DNA of 64,000 nt from Gordonia hydrophobica NBRC 16057 (GCF_001592365.1 NZ_BCWU01000001.1:620001-684000); one strand, 5' to 3'; counted from the stretch's first letter, positions 37,967 through 47,940 are shown. The notes: generated from the letters alone by a model not told the origin. Numbers and translations: made by a program.

Positions 37967-39310
37967 GTGGACGCAGTCGTCGTCACCGAGATCGATGCCG
38001 AGCACGTCTGGCATCCGTACGGAGGATTTCCCTCGAGCACCAGGCCGCGGGTGGTCCGCGAATGCGTGGGCGCGACCATCGTGCTGGCCGACGGCACCGA
38101 GCTGGTCGACGGGATGAGCTCGTGGTGGGCGGCCGTTCACGGCTACCGGCATCCACGGTTGGACGCCGCGCTCGCCGACCAAGCGGGACGGATGTCGCAC
38201 GTCATGTTCGGTGGACTGACCCACGAGCCGGCCGCACGACTGGCGGCATCGCTGGTGGAACTGACCCCCGATCCGCTGCGAAAAGTGTTCTTCGCCGACT
38301 CCGGTTCGGTGTCGGTGGAGGTGGCGGTGAAGATGGCCGTCCAGTACTGGCGCAGTCGGGGCCGCCCCGACAAGCGCACGCTGCTCACCTGGCGCGGCGG
38401 CTATCACGGCGACACCTTCGCGCCGATGAGCGTCTGCGACCCGGACGGCGGCATGCACGCGATGTGGCGCGGCGTCATCGCCGACCAGGTCTTCGTCCCC
38501 GCCCCGCCGGATGCGCGTGCGGGTGACGACGTCGACCGGGCCTATCTGGACATGCTCGACGCGCAGCTGCGCCGTCGGCGCGACGAGCTCGCCGCCGTCA
38601 TCATCGAGCCGGTGGTTCAGGGTGCCGGTGGAATGCGATTCCATTCGCCCGCCCTCGTCGCGGGGTTGCGGCGACTGTGCGACGAGCACGAGGTCCTGCT
38701 CATCTGCGATGAGATCGCCACCGGCTTCGGCCGGACCGGCACGCTCTTCGCCGTCGACGCCGCGGGCATCAGTCCCGACATCATGTGCGTCGGCAAGGCG
38801 TTGACCGGCGGTTATCTCACTCTTGCTGCGACCCTCACCACCGATGAGATCGCCGAGGTGATCAGCCGCGGTGAGGCGGGCGGACTCGCGCACGGCCCCA
38901 CGTTCATGGCGAATCCGTTGGCGTGTGCGGTGGCGGCGTCGTCTCTGGAGCTGCTGGCCGACGCGAGGTGGGCCACCCGCGTTCCGGAGATCGGCCGCAG
39001 GCTGGCCGAGGGCCTCGCGCCCTTGACCGGCGTGTCGGGGGTCGTCGACGTCCGCACGCTCGGCGCCATCGCAGTGATCGAACTCGACCGCGACGTCGAC
39101 ATGGTCGCCGCGACCGATGCCGCCGTCGCCGCCGGCGTCTGGATACGACCGTTCCGGAACCTGATCTACGCGATGCCGCCGTTCATCATCGACGACGGTC
39201 AGCTCGACGCCCTGATCGCGGGCATGAGTGCGGCCACCCACGCATCGTTGGCGGCCACCGCGGCGGACTACTCGGTCGCCGACCTCGTCGAGCCGGAGCC
39301 CGCGTCGTGA
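37967..39310 (+). CDS. bioA: Adenosylmethionine--8-amino-7-oxononanoate transaminase
   Basis: A 447-aa PLP-dependent class III aminotransferase making 7,8-diaminopelargonate in biotin synthesis, with SAM as amino donor. The PLP lysine is K277 in [13 protein letters not shown]248 is in [20 protein letters not shown] and the [12 protein letters not shown] motif are conserved. Start GTG 37967 with AGGAG at 37956-37960. The frame extends far upstream but nothing there matches. It overlaps bioF by 4 bp, first gene of the bioA-F-D-B-bsaP unit. Confidence 0.95.
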   Translation: MDAVVVTEIDAEHVWHPYGGFPSSTRPRVVRECVGATIVLADGTELVDGMSSWWAAVHGYRHPRLDAALADQAGRMSHVMFGGLTHEPAARLAASLVELTPDPLRKVFFADSGSVSVEVAVKMAVQYWRSRGRPDKRTLLTWRGGYHGDTFAPMSVCDPDGGMHAMWRGVIADQVFVPAPPDARAGDDVDRAYLDMLDAQLRRRRDELAAVIIEPVVQGAGGMRFHSPALVAGLRRLCDEHEVLLICDEIATGFGRTGTLFAVDAAGISPDIMCVGKALTGGYLTLAATLTTDEIAEVISRGEAGGLAHGPTFMANPLACAVAASSLELLADARWATRVPEIGRRLAEGLAPLTGVSGVVDVRTLGAIAVIELDRDVDMVAATDAAVAAGVWIRPFRNLIYAMPPFIIDDGQLDALIAGMSAATHASLAATAADYSVADLVEPEPAS

Positions 39311-40437
39311 GCGCGCCGTGGTTGGCGGAGATCGCCGCGCGGACGCGTGAGGCGGGCCTGCACCGCGACCCGGTCGTTCGGCGACCGGGCGACGCCGAGT
39401 TCAACCTGGCGTCCAACGACTACCTCGGTCTGTCGACGCATCCGGATGTGATCGCGGGCGCGCACGCCGGTCTGGACCTGTGGGGCGGCGGCTCCACCGC
39501 GTCCAGGCTCGTCGCCGGAACCACCGCGGCGCACATCGAGTTCGAGAACGACGTCGCCGACTTCCTCGGTTTCGAGGCGGCCCTGGCCTTCTCCTCCGGT
39601 TACCTCGCCAACATCGGCGCCATCACCGCGCTCGTCGGTCGGGGCGACCTGATCGTCAGCGACACCGGTGCCCACGCCTCGCTGATCGACGGCTGCCGCC
39701 TGTCCCGTGCCCGCGTGGTCGTGGTGCCGCGCGGTGACGTCGACGCCGTTCGCCGCGCGCTCGCCGACCGCACCGAGGAACGGGCACTGGTCGTCACCGA
39801 CTCGATCTACAGCATCGACGGCATCCGGGCGCCGCTGGACGAGCTGTACCGGGCCGCCGTCGACCACGGCGCGATCCTGCTCGCGGACGAGGCGCACGCC
39901 CTCGGTGTCCGCGGACCCGGCGGACGGGGAGTGGCCGCGGAGTTCGGCTTGTCGGGAGCGCCTGGACTCGTCGTCACGACGGTCGCGTCCAAGTCGCTCG
40001 GCGCCCAAGGCGGACTGGTCCTCGGTACCTCGCTGCTGCGCGAGCACCTGATCGACCACGCGCGCACCTTCATCTTCGACACCGGGCTCAACCCCGCCGC
40101 CGTCGGCGCGGCGCACGCGGCGCTGCGCATCCTGCGGGCCGATCCGGCCATGCCCGAGCGGCTCCGCGCGAGTGTCCGGCGGCTCGCCGAAGCGTGCGGG
40201 GCGCAGGTGCCCGACGCTGCGGTGGTCTCGCTGATCATCGGCGATCCGACGGCTGCAGTCCAGGCTGCGGCGCGGTGTCGTGAGCACGGCGTCTTCGTCG
40301 GCTGCTTCCGTCCGCCGTCGGTCCCGGAGGGGACCTCGCGGCTGCGACTGACCGTGCGCGCGGACCTCAGCGACGACGACCTCGACCACGTCGCGACGGT
40401 GGTCCGTCGGGCGCTGTCGGCGGTGAGCGTCCGATGA
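39307..40437 (+). CDS. bioF: 8-amino-7-oxononanoate synthase
   Basis: A 376-aa alpha-oxoamine synthase that condenses pimeloyl-ACP/CoA with alanine. PLP lysine is K229 in [28 protein letters not shown] and [15 protein letters not shown] (D194) are family signatures. Start GTG 39307 overlaps the bioA stop (GTGA). The gene then overlaps bioD by 4 bp (ATGA). Confidence 0.95.
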   Translation: MSAPWLAEIAARTREAGLHRDPVVRRPGDAEFNLASNDYLGLSTHPDVIAGAHAGLDLWGGGSTASRLVAGTTAAHIEFENDVADFLGFEAALAFSSGYLANIGAITALVGRGDLIVSDTGAHASLIDGCRLSRARVVVVPRGDVDAVRRALADRTEERALVVTDSIYSIDGIRAPLDELYRAAVDHGAILLADEAHALGVRGPGGRGVAAEFGLSGAPGLVVTTVASKSLGAQGGLVLGTSLLREHLIDHARTFIFDTGLNPAAVGAAHAALRILRADPAMPERLRASVRRLAEACGAQVPDAAVVSLIIGDPTAAVQAAARCREHGVFVGCFRPPSVPEGTSRLRLTVRADLSDDDLDHVATVVRRALSAVSVR

Positions 40438-41126
40438 ACGCCCGGATCCTGGTCGTCACCGGAACGTCCACCGGCGTCGGCAAGACCGTCGCCACCGCCG
40501 CGGTGGCGGCGGCCGCGACGGCCGCGGGGCTGCGGGTGGCCGTCTGCAAGGCGGCGCAGACCGGCGTCGCACCCGACCAGCCGGGCGACCTCGCCGACGT
40601 CGAACGGCTCGCCGGGCCCCTGCCGATGCGGGAGCCCGCACGATTCCCGGAGCCGCTGGCGCCCGAGACCGCCGCCGCACGAGCGGGGATGCCTCCGGTG
40701 ACACTCGACGCGATCGTCGACGCCGTGGCAGCCCTCGCCGTCGACGCCGATCTGGTACTCGTCGAGGGCGCCGGGGGTGTGCTGGTCCGGCTCGCGCCCG
40801 AGCTGACGATCCTCGACGTCGCGCGTCGGCTGTCCGCCGAACTGCTGGTGGTCACCGATCCGGGACTCGGCACCCTGAACCACACCGAGCTCACCACGCG
40901 CGCCGCGGAGGTCGCAGGCGTCGCGGTGCGTGGCCTGGTGATCGGCGCGTGGCCCGCCGAACCCGGCCTCGCCGAACGCTGCAATCGCACCGATCTGCCA
41001 CGACTGACCGGAGCGAGGGTGGTCGCCACGGTGCCCGCGGGCGCAGGCCGCCTCTCCGGCGAACGATTCCGTGCGGCCGCCCCCGACTGGGTGGAGCCCG
41101 CACTGTTCGCACTCGCCGTCCACTGA
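40434..41126 (+). CDS. bioD: Dethiobiotin synthetase
   Basis: A 230-aa ATP-dependent carboxylase that closes the ureido ring of dethiobiotin. The P-loop is [14 protein letters not shown] (about 9-22), the Mg/ATP motif [13 protein letters not shown] follows at about 105-117. Start ATG 40434 overlaps the bioF stop. An 79-bp gap separates it from bioB, which has its own ribosome site. Confidence 0.94.
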   Translation: MNARILVVTGTSTGVGKTVATAAVAAAATAAGLRVAVCKAAQTGVAPDQPGDLADVERLAGPLPMREPARFPEPLAPETAAARAGMPPVTLDAIVDAVAALAVDADLVLVEGAGGVLVRLAPELTILDVARRLSAELLVVTDPGLGTLNHTELTTRAAEVAGVAVRGLVIGAWPAEPGLAERCNRTDLPRLTGARVVATVPAGAGRLSGERFRAAAPDWVEPALFALAVH

Positions 41127-41205
41127 ACCCCCGTTGAACCGCCGCGGCGGCGCATCACGTCCGCTGCGGTACCCGAACCGTCTCACCCCGTCTAAGGAGC
41201 ACTCC

Positions 41206-42243
41206 ATGACCACGACCGCCGACACGACAGCCCCGGCCGGCGCCGACACCTCCGACATCCTCGCGCTCGCGCGCGAGCAGGTCCTCGAACGCGGTGAAGG
41301 ACTCACGCAGGAGCAGGTCCTCCAGGTCCTGCAACTCGACGACGAGCGCCTCACCGAACTGATGCAACTGGCGCACGACGTCCGCATGCGCTGGTGCGGC
41401 CCCGAAGTCGAGGTCGAGGGCATCATCTCGCTGAAGACCGGCGGCTGCCCGGAGGACTGCCACTTCTGCAGCCAGTCCGGACTGTTCGCCTCGCCCGTCC
41501 GCAGCGCATGGATCGACATCCCGTCGCTGGTCGAGGCCGCCAAGCAGACCGCCAAGACCGGCGCCACCGAATTCTGCATCGTTGCCGCTGTGCGCGGACC
41601 CGACAAGCGGCTGATGAGCCAGGTCGCCGCGGGAATCGAGGCCATCCGCAACGAGGTCGACATCCAGATCGCCTGCAGTCTCGGCATGCTGACGCAGGAG
41701 CAGGTGGACGAGCTGGCCGCGATGGGTGTGCATCGCTACAACCACAACCTCGAGACCGCGCGCAGTCACTTCCCGAACGTGGTCACCACCCACACCTGGG
41801 AGGAACGGTGGGGCACCCTGCGCATGGTCCGCGATGCGGGCATGGAGGTGTGCTGCGGTGGCATCCTCGGCATGGGCGAGACCCTGGAGCAGCGCGCCGA
41901 GTTCGCCGCCGACCTCGCTGCACTCGAACCCGACGAGGTGCCGCTCAACTTCCTCAATCCCCGGCCCGGAACCCCGTTCGGTGATCTCGACGTGCTGCCC
42001 GCCTCCGAGGCGCTGAAGTCGGTCGCGGCCTTCCGCCTGGCTCTGCCGCGCACCATCCTGCGATTCGCGGGCGGTCGCGAGATCACCCTCGGCGATCTCG
42101 GAGCCAAGCAGGGCATTCTCGGCGGCATCAACGCCGTCATCGTCGGCAACTACCTGACGACGCTCGGCCGTCCCGCCGAGAACGACCTCGACCTGCTCGC
42201 TGATCTGAGCATGCCGATCAAAGCCCTCAACGACACGCTGTGA
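41206..42243 (+). CDS. bioB: Biotin synthase
   Basis: A 345-aa radical SAM enzyme that inserts sulphur into dethiobiotin. The [4Fe-4S] cluster cysteines are C81, C85 and C88 ([13 protein letters not shown]); further cysteines in the barrel (for example in IACSLG and EVCCGG) bind the auxiliary cluster. Start ATG 41206 has AAGGAG 7 bp in front; upstream in-frame sequence to 41071 is not family-like. It is followed by bsaP, whose product is needed for its activity in mycobacteria. Confidence 0.96.
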   Translation: MTTTADTTAPAGADTSDILALAREQVLERGEGLTQEQVLQVLQLDDERLTELMQLAHDVRMRWCGPEVEVEGIISLKTGGCPEDCHFCSQSGLFASPVRSAWIDIPSLVEAAKQTAKTGATEFCIVAAVRGPDKRLMSQVAAGIEAIRNEVDIQIACSLGMLTQEQVDELAAMGVHRYNHNLETARSHFPNVVTTHTWEERWGTLRMVRDAGMEVCCGGILGMGETLEQRAEFAADLAALEPDEVPLNFLNPRPGTPFGDLDVLPASEALKSVAAFRLALPRTILRFAGGREITLGDLGAKQGILGGINAVIVGNYLTTLGRPAENDLDLLADLSMPIKALNDTL

Positions 42244-42311
42244 GCGTCGACGGTAGCCTCGGAACCACAGGGCCGTCTGCGGCGGCCATCAGGTTCGGAG
42301 AGGCGGCGCGC

Positions 42312-42551
42312 GTGACGAGTGTTGTTCCGGGGCCGTTGCACGAACCGGTGAAGTACGGCGTGTACACCGGCGTCGAACTGGAACTGCAGGCGCCCGACGC
42401 CGTCCCCGCGGCCGCCCAGCTCGGTCTGGAGCCCCCGCGGTACTGCGGTCAATGCGGTCGACGCATGGTGGTGCAGGTGCGGCCGGACGGCTGGGACGCC
42501 CGCTGCTCACGCCACGGCGCCCTCGATTCGACGGAGCTGGGCGAGCGATGA
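42312..42551 (+). CDS. bsaP: Biotin synthase auxiliary protein BsaP
   Basis: A 79-aa protein equivalent to Rv1590, the small iron-sulphur partner that lets mycobacterial BioB complete turnover by renewing its auxiliary cluster. Cysteine motif: CGQCGRR, then DARCSRH, in the C-terminal half. The GTG at 42312 is preferred because GGAGAGG (42297-42303) precedes it; the earlier GTG at 42240 overlaps the bioB stop and would give 103 aa with a low-complexity start. The gene overlaps the next by 4 bp. Confidence 0.85.
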   Translation: MTSVVPGPLHEPVKYGVYTGVELELQAPDAVPAAAQLGLEPPRYCGQCGRRMVVQVRPDGWDARCSRHGALDSTELGER

Positions 42552-43201
42552 ACATGCGCCGGGCGGTCGTGGTGGCCCTCTCGCTGCTGGCTGCGGCGGT
42601 CGTCGTCGGTGGTCTGTGGGTGTGGCTGGCGCCCACCCCGAACCTCGTCGTCGAACACGGCGGGGCCAAGCGATGGGCCACCGAGTCCGATCCGGCGAAA
42701 CTCTTCGGCGGCATCGCCGTCTTCGCGCTCCTGTCGTTCGGCCTCGGCGCGGCGATCGGCCTCGGCTCCTGGTTCGGTCTGCGCTCCACGCGCGGTCCGG
42801 CAGGGCTGTCGTTCGTGACGCTCATGTCGCTCGCGACGTCCGTCGTCTCGCTGAAGATCGCCGAGACCTGGGCGCAGGCGGTGCATGGAGAACTGGCGGA
42901 TCACACGGTGCCCGGGGTGTACCGGGGCACCGTGAAACTCTGGCTCGAAGGCCAGGTCGGGCCGCCGTGGCTGCTGCTGGTGTGTGCTCCGGCCGCCGCG
43001 GTCCTGGTGTATCTGGTGTGCGTGATCTCGAGCAGTCACGCCGACCTCGGGGTGGGCGACGACGTCGCGGAATCGCCGATCCCCGTCGGCGCAGCTCAGG
43101 CCACCGCCGACGGCTTCGTCGCGATGGACCCGGCCGCACCGGAGACGGGTGCCACCCCGCCGATCACATCGGCGGACGAAGAGCCGCGAACTCGTCCGTG
43201 A
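42548..43201 (+). CDS. Membrane protein of the Rv1591 type (DUF2567-like)
   Basis: A 217-aa protein with four predicted transmembrane helices (about 5-27, 52-76, 82-104 and 137-160) and a C-terminal hydrophilic, acidic tail of about 55 residues. It sits directly after bioB and bsaP as Rv1591 does in M. tuberculosis. Function is unknown; placement at the end of a biotin operon suggests a vitamin-related role, but this is inference. Start ATG 42548 overlaps bsaP (ATGA). It converges on nrtR and overlaps its 3' end by 38 bp. Confidence 0.75.
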   Translation: MNMRRAVVVALSLLAAAVVVGGLWVWLAPTPNLVVEHGGAKRWATESDPAKLFGGIAVFALLSFGLGAAIGLGSWFGLRSTRGPAGLSFVTLMSLATSVVSLKIAETWAQAVHGELADHTVPGVYRGTVKLWLEGQVGPPWLLLVCAPAAAVLVYLVCVISSSHADLGVGDDVAESPIPVGAAQATADGFVAMDPAAPETGATPPITSADEEPRTRP

Positions 43202-43844
43202 CCCGCAACTGCGTGTCCGCGAAGGCGTAGAGCGCAGGCGGGCGACCGCCCTTGCCGCCGGTCCGTCCGACGGTGCCGGTCGCGACCACGACACCGCGCC
43301 GGGACAGAACGCGGAGGAGATTGGTCGAATCGACCGGGTAGCCGAGGGCGGCGCCGTAGATCTCGGCGAGTTCCGACATCGGGAACTGGCTCGGAGCCAG
43401 CGCGAAGGCGATGTTGGTGTACGACAACTTGCCCGCGAGTCGAACACGGGCACGATCGACGATGTCGCGGTGGTCGTACGCGAGCGGAGGGAGTCCGTCG
43501 ACGTCGAACCATTCGGCGTCCGCCACGGTCTCGGCGGGGATGTCGCTGGGGACCAGCCCGATGAACGTCGAAGCGACCGTCCGCTCGTCCGGGACCCGGT
43601 CGGGGTCGGAGAAGACCGCCAACTGCTCCAGATGCGCCACCCGGGTCAGTCCTGCGCGGGTGCCGAGCCAGCGGACGGCGGCGGCGCCCAGTGTCTCGCG
43701 CTCGACGATCGGTCCTCCGGGAAGGGACCACCCGGCCTTCTCACACCGTCGGAGAAGTACCTGGAGGAGGGGCTCAGCGGTCTCTGATTCGCGGACCTGG
43801 AAGACCGCAGTGAGAACCTCGACGCGGACGGTGGTGTCGGACAT
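43164..43844 (-). CDS. nrtR: NrtR-type transcriptional regulator (degenerate Nudix domain plus winged HTH)
   Basis: A 226-aa protein. The N-terminal domain (about 1-140) has the Nudix fold, but the catalytic box is broken: GGPIVERETLGAAAVRWLGTRAGL lacks the REUXEE glutamates, so it should bind rather than hydrolyse its ligand. The C-terminal winged helix (about 150-226, LSYTNIAFALAPSQFPMSELAEIYGAALGYPVDSTNLLRVLSRRGVV in full) is that of NrtR. NrtR represses NAD synthesis genes, and ADP-ribose releases it. It is divergent from nadA with a palindrome between, the position of Rv1593c. Start ATG 43844 behind CTGGAG. Confidence 0.85.
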   Translation of the reverse strand: MSDTTVRVEVLTAVFQVRESETAEPLLQVLLRRCEKAGWSLPGGPIVERETLGAAAVRWLGTRAGLTRVAHLEQLAVFSDPDRVPDERTVASTFIGLVPSDIPAETVADAEWFDVDGLPPLAYDHRDIVDRARVRLAGKLSYTNIAFALAPSQFPMSELAEIYGAALGYPVDSTNLLRVLSRRGVVVATGTVGRTGGKGGRPPALYAFADTQLRVTDEFAALRPPM

Positions 43845-43942
43845 GGTCTCCAGATTATGCGGAGACGTCCCGGTCCGGACACCGGCGTGTCGGGCGCCGC
43901 TGAACCCGGCCGATACTGCGTTCTCGATCACAGGTGTTACCA

Positions 43943-43974
43943 TCGAAACGTGTTTTCGACCTATGGTCGAAAAC
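43943..43974. promoter_or_regulatory. NrtR-type palindromic operator upstream of nadA
   Basis: A 23-bp palindrome lies at 43952-43974: arms GTTTTCGACC and GGTCGAAAAC, perfect over 10 bp, around TAT. A third half-site TCGAAA is at 43943-43948, which with TTTCGA (43954-43959) forms a second, overlapping weaker palindrome. It is 53 bp before the nadA start and 108 bp from nrtR, so one regulator could control both. Binding by the adjacent NrtR is the natural reading but unproven here. Confidence 0.8.
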
Positions 43975-44026
43975 CTCCGAGGCAAAGCCCAGCCTCTGGA
44001 GAACAAGCGATGGGAGAGCAGTCGCG

Positions 44027-45082
44027 ATGACTACTGGAACCGTGATCACCCGGACCGAGACCGATCTCGGCATGCCCGACCCGCGGCACGGAATTCCGCC
44101 CGCCTACGGCGGCGTGGAGCCGACCGCGGAGTGGGCCGACGAGATCAAGCGGCTGGCCAAGGCGCGCAACGCCGCGATCCTGGCCCACAACTATCAGGTC
44201 CCGGCGATTCAGGACATCGCCGACTACACCGGCGACTCGTTGGCGCTCTCGCGGATCGCTGCCGAGACCGACGCCGACGAGATCATCTTCTGCGGTGTCC
44301 ACTTCATGGCGGAGACCGCGAAGATCCTCAGCCCGTCCAAGCGGGTGCTGATCCCGGACGAGCGGGCCGGGTGCTCGCTGGCGGACTCGATCACCGCCGA
44401 CGACCTCCGTGCGTGGAAGGCCGACTACCCCGACGCCGTCGTCGTCTCGTACGTCAACACCACGGCCGAGGTGAAGGGACTGACCGACATCTGCTGCACG
44501 TCGTCGAACGCCGTCGACGTCGTCGCCTCGATCGATCCCGACCGCGACGTGCTGTTCCTGCCGGACCAGTTCCTCGGTGCACACGTCAAGCGCGAGACCG
44601 GCCGCGACAACATCCACATCTGGGCGGGCGAGTGCCACGTCCATGCGGGCATCAACGGCACCGAGCTGACCGAGCAGACCGAGGCGCACCCGGACGCCGA
44701 GCTCTTCATCCACCCGGAGTGCGGCTGCGCCACCTCGGCGCTGTACCTCTCCGGCGAGGGCATCGTGCCCGAAGAGCGCGTCAAGATCCTCTCGACCGGC
44801 GGCATGATCGACGCCGCCCGTCAGTCGAAGTCGGGCCAGGTGCTGGTCGCGACCGAGATCGGGATGCTGCACCAGCTGCGTCAAGCGGCTCCCGAGATCG
44901 ATTTCCGCGCAGTCAACGAGAAGGCCGCGTGCCCGTACATGAAGATGATCACCCCCGCTGCGCTGCTGCGTTGCCTCACCGAGGGGCGCGACGAGGTGTT
45001 CGTCGCACCCGACGTCGCCGAGCGCGCTCGCAAGTCGGTGGAGAGGATGATCGCGATCGGTAACCCGGGCAGTGGAGAATAG
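44027..45082 (+). CDS. nadA: Quinolinate synthase A
   Basis: A 351-aa [4Fe-4S] enzyme that condenses iminoaspartate with dihydroxyacetone phosphate to quinolinate. The three cluster cysteines are in [18 protein letters not shown] and KAACPYMKM; the [19 protein letters not shown] and KILSTGGM motifs are conserved. The start is ATG 44027 behind GGGAGAG; an in-frame extension to 43934 would run over the operator. It is followed by nadC after 6 bp, with no nadB between. It needs iminoaspartate, normally supplied by NadB. Confidence 0.95.
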   Translation: MTTGTVITRTETDLGMPDPRHGIPPAYGGVEPTAEWADEIKRLAKARNAAILAHNYQVPAIQDIADYTGDSLALSRIAAETDADEIIFCGVHFMAETAKILSPSKRVLIPDERAGCSLADSITADDLRAWKADYPDAVVVSYVNTTAEVKGLTDICCTSSNAVDVVASIDPDRDVLFLPDQFLGAHVKRETGRDNIHIWAGECHVHAGINGTELTEQTEAHPDAELFIHPECGCATSALYLSGEGIVPEERVKILSTGGMIDAARQSKSGQVLVATEIGMLHQLRQAAPEIDFRAVNEKAACPYMKMITPAALLRCLTEGRDEVFVAPDVAERARKSVERMIAIGNPGSGE

Positions 45083-45088
45083 CCGCCT

Positions 45089-45976
45089 GTGAACGCCTTC
45101 ATCGGACAGCAGACCACCGGCGACCTCGGGACCATCGTCGACGAAGAGGTCGACGCCCTCATCCGCACCGCGCTTCTCGAGGACCTGCGGTACGGACCCG
45201 ACATCACCACGCTGGCCACCGTGCCTGCCGACACGGTCGCCGACGCGAAGATCGTGGCGCGGCAGGCCGGTGTGGTGGCCGGTCTGCCGGTGGTGCGCGC
45301 GGTGCTCGACCAGGTGGTCGGCCGTGACAACTACGTGGTGACCGAGCAACTCGACGACGGGGCTCAGGTGCAGCCGGGATCGGTCGCCCTCGCCCTGCGG
45401 GCGCCGGCCACCTCGTTGCTGACCGCCGAACGGACGGCTCTCAATCTGCTGTGCCACCTGTCCGGAATCGCGACCGCGACCGCCGCATGGGTGAGCGCCG
45501 TCGACGGCACCAAGGCCCGGATTCGGGACTCTCGCAAGACCCTTCCCGGGCTCCGTGCCCTGCAGAAGTACGCCGTGCGCGCGGGCGGCGGCGTCAACCA
45601 CCGAATGGGTCTCGGCGACGCCGCGCTCATCAAGGACAACCACGTCGTCGCGGCCGGAGGTGTCGGCAAGGCACTCGAAGCCGTGCGTGCCGCGGCGCCC
45701 GACGTGCCGGTGGAGGTCGAGGTCGACTCCCTCGATCAGCTCGACGAGGTGCTCGCCCTGAAACCGCAGCTGGTGCTGCTCGACAACTTCGAGCCCTGGG
45801 CGACGCAGATGGCTGTTCAGCGTCGCGATGCGGCCGCGCCGGAGACGCTGCTCGAATCGTCCGGCGGGCTGTCGATCGACGTCGCCCTGGACTACGCGCG
45901 CACCGGCGTCGACTTCCTCGCCGTCGGAGCGCTCACGCACTCGGTCAGCGTCTTGGACTTCGGCCTGGACATGTGA
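45089..45976 (+). CDS. nadC: Nicotinate-nucleotide pyrophosphorylase (quinolinate phosphoribosyltransferase)
   Basis: A 295-aa enzyme that makes nicotinate mononucleotide from quinolinate and PRPP. Signatures: RTALLEDLRYGPDIT at the N-terminus, RDSRKTLPGLRALQKYAVRAGGGVNHRMGL (substrate-binding R and K residues), and the phosphate-binding end ESSGGLSIDVALDYARTGVDFLAVGALTHS. Start GTG 45089 with GGAG upstream inside the nadA end. It converges on the AHSA1 gene with a 17-bp gap. Confidence 0.95.
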   Translation: MNAFIGQQTTGDLGTIVDEEVDALIRTALLEDLRYGPDITTLATVPADTVADAKIVARQAGVVAGLPVVRAVLDQVVGRDNYVVTEQLDDGAQVQPGSVALALRAPATSLLTAERTALNLLCHLSGIATATAAWVSAVDGTKARIRDSRKTLPGLRALQKYAVRAGGGVNHRMGLGDAALIKDNHVVAAGGVGKALEAVRAAAPDVPVEVEVDSLDQLDEVLALKPQLVLLDNFEPWATQMAVQRRDAAAPETLLESSGGLSIDVALDYARTGVDFLAVGALTHSVSVLDFGLDM

Positions 45977-45993
45977 CCGCGGGCGCCTGAGCC

Positions 45994-46524
45994 TCAGATC
46001 CCGAACTCGGCGCGGTAGTGCGCGGTGAACTCGTCGTTCGGGTGATAGTCGGCGAAGTCGACGGTCGCGGGGTCGGTCCCCGTCTCGGCGGCGACGAGGC
46101 GATCGAGGTAGTAGTCCCAGCCGGGTCCGACTCCTTCGGCCATCGTCGGGTCGGGCACGCTCTGCGCAAACGTCAGCGTCGTGACACCGTCGGCCTCGGT
46201 GAGGTCGAGCCGCAGGTGCCAGTGTGTCGGATCGTCGCTGTCGTACGGGAACGACGTGGTGATCCGCAGCCGTGTCGGCGGGTCGCATTCGTCGATGGCG
46301 AAACCCTCGGCAGGCATGTCGTCGCCTTCGTAGAGCATGCGAAAGTTCACGGACCCCGACGACGGGTCGCCGGTCCAGGTCCCGAGCCAGCGGGCCAGGC
46401 GTTCCGGTTCAGTGACGGCGGCCCAGACGTCGGCGACGGGCGCGCGGAAGGTGCGTTGCCATTCGCAATAGGTGCCGCCGTCGGCGGTGTCGCGGCGACG
46501 GCCGGTGGGGGTCGGTGTGCTCAT
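45994..46524 (-). CDS. SRPBCC (AHSA1-type) domain protein
   Basis: A 176-aa START-like protein of the AHSA1 family. The domain spans about 20-135 (WQRTFRAPVADVWAAVTEPERLARWLG to the helix PGWDYYLDRLV). It probably binds a hydrophobic ligand, but substrate and role are unknown. It starts at ATG 46524, overlapping the upstream arsR-type gene by 4 bp; the regulator and SRPBCC protein form a well-known two-gene unit, so it is likely the regulated target. Confidence 0.82.
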   Translation of the reverse strand: MSTPTPTGRRRDTADGGTYCEWQRTFRAPVADVWAAVTEPERLARWLGTWTGDPSSGSVNFRMLYEGDDMPAEGFAIDECDPPTRLRITTSFPYDSDDPTHWHLRLDLTEADGVTTLTFAQSVPDPTMAEGVGPGWDYYLDRLVAAETGTDPATVDFADYHPNDEFTAHYRAEFGI

Positions 46525-46934
46525 GCGGAGTTCTCCTTGGGGGCCGAGGGTGCGGTGTCAGTGGTGGCGGTGTCAGAGGTGGCGGTGTCTGAGTCTGGGG
46601 CGTTGCGGGTGCGGCGATCGCGAGTCGTGCGACGGACTTCGAGGTCGAGACCGTCGAGCACGTGCTCGGGGATCGGGGGCGCGGCGGGGGTCAGCTCGTC
46701 GAGGTAGGTCCGGAGAGGTTCGAAACCTGCGATGACGAGGTGGTAGTGGCGTTCTCGACCCGACGGCACGGCCTGCACGAGTCCCGCCTCGGCGAGGAGG
46801 CGCAGATGTTTGCTGATGGCCGGGCGGCTGATCGAGTGTTCAGCGGACAGGTCGACGACGCGCGCGGGTCCGCGGCGCAGCCGGCGGAGCAGACTGCGAC
46901 GGATCGGATCGGCGAGTGCCTCGAACGCGTCCAC
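46521..46934 (-). CDS. ArsR-family transcriptional regulator
   Basis: A 137-aa winged-helix protein with the ArsR/SmtB HTH (about 1-90: ALADPIRRSLLRRLRRG, SRPAISKHLRLLAEAGLV). No metal-binding cysteine motif is present, so the signal is unlikely to be a metal. The C-terminal 30 residues are an acidic/threonine-rich repeat tail (TATSDTATTDTAP). Overlap with the AHSA1 gene is 4 bp. Two palindromes lie just upstream of its start, so autoregulation is likely. Confidence 0.85.
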   Translation of the reverse strand: MDAFEALADPIRRSLLRRLRRGPARVVDLSAEHSISRPAISKHLRLLAEAGLVQAVPSGRERHYHLVIAGFEPLRTYLDELTPAAPPIPEHVLDGLDLEVRRTTRDRRTRNAPDSDTATSDTATTDTAPSAPKENSA

Positions 46935-46939
46935 ACCTA

Positions 46940-46978
46940 ATTGGTATCTGTTTGGTTACCAATAGTCAAGGCTATTGG
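46940..46978. promoter_or_regulatory. Overlapping palindromes, likely ArsR-type operator
   Basis: ATTGGTA (46940-46946) pairs with TACCAAT (46957-46963), and CCAATAG (46959-46965) pairs with CTATTGG (46972-46978). Both lie 5-45 bp upstream of the ArsR-type start, over its expected promoter. The shared half-site word is ATTGG/CCAAT. Confidence 0.7.
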
Positions 46979-47064
46979 TCGAGGCACCGGGCGGGCCGGG
47001 CGCCGTCCCGAGCGGAGTCGATGGGTGCACCATGGAGTCGACGGGTTCGACGAGAGGTGCGGTG

Positions 47065-47940
47065 ATGGGAAGCGGTCCCGATACGACGGCGGTCCGAACG
47101 GCGCTGTGGCGAGCACTCCACGTGCTGGTCGACGATGCGCCGCCTGTCCTCGACGACACGATCGGCCTGCAGATCGCTGCCGTCGACGACGACTGGCGTG
47201 CACGCCCGGACATGGATCCGGAGCGGACGAGAACCAATCGCGCATCGATCGTCGCGCGGGCCCGCGCCGCCGAGGACATCGTCGTCGAGTCGACTGCGGC
47301 GCAGTACGTCGTGCTCGGTGCGGGCCTGGACACCTTCGCGCAACGGCAGGCGGGAGCGGTGCGAGTCTTCGAGGTCGATGCACCGGAGACCGGGGCGTGG
47401 AAGCACGCACGGCTGGCGACGCTCGGTCTCGACGCGCCTGAGCGGCTGTGCCTGGTCCCGGTCGATTTCGAAGCGGGACAGTCGTGGCTCCACGAAGTGG
47501 TCGCGGCAGGCCTGGATCCCGAGGTGCCGACCGTCGTCTCGATGCTCGGCGTCACCATGTACTTGACGCGGGAGGCGATCGCGGCGACCCTCTCCGCGGC
47601 TGCGTCGCTCGCACCCGGCTCGGCCGTCGTCTTCAGCTACTCGCGTCCGATCGAGATGGCGCCGCCGGAGATTCAATCGATCCTGCGGGTGGCGGCCGAG
47701 GGCGCGCGGGCCTCCGGACATCCGTGGCTCAGCCTGCTCACTCCGGACGAGGCCGCCGGTCTCGCGCGCGCTGCCGGGTTCGACGACGTCGAGGTCGTCA
47801 CGTCGACCGACCTGCACGAGCGCTACTTCGCCGACCGCACCGATGGGCTGAGCCCGATCGGCGGCGAGGATCTGGTCGTCGCGAGGGCGGGGTCAGCCGG
47901 CGTGAGGGATGCGATCAGCCAGGACGATCACGGCGTGTGA
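47065..47940 (+). CDS. SAM-dependent methyltransferase (leucine carboxyl methyltransferase-like family)
   Basis: A 291-aa protein of the TIGR00027/PF04072 type, common and often duplicated in mycobacteria. Motif I is YVVLGAGLDTFAQR; the acidic end of beta-2 is VFEVDAPETG; VSMLGVTMYLT is the motif-IV region. The substrate is unknown; some relatives act on polyketides. ATG 47065 behind GAGAGG is chosen; ATG 47032 adds 11 residues. The end overlaps the convergent DUF1801 gene by 13 bp. Confidence 0.82.
   Translation: MGSGPDTTAVRTALWRALHVLVDDAPPVLDDTIGLQIAAVDDDWRARPDMDPERTRTNRASIVARARAAEDIVVESTAAQYVVLGAGLDTFAQRQAGAVRVFEVDAPETGAWKHARLATLGLDAPERLCLVPVDFEAGQSWLHEVVAAGLDPEVPTVVSMLGVTMYLTREAIAATLSAAASLAPGSAVVFSYSRPIEMAPPEIQSILRVAAEGARASGHPWLSLLTPDEAAGLARAAGFDDVEVVTSTDLHERYFADRTDGLSPIGGEDLVVARAGSAGVRDAISQDDHGV

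Noticed and set aside
43164..43844. Active Nudix hydrolase
   Set aside because: The catalytic REUXEE glutamates are missing and a winged helix follows, so a regulator is the better reading.
44027..45976. A frameshifted or truncated nadB between nadA and nadC
   Set aside because: The gap is only 6 bp, and both flanking genes are full length with intact motifs.
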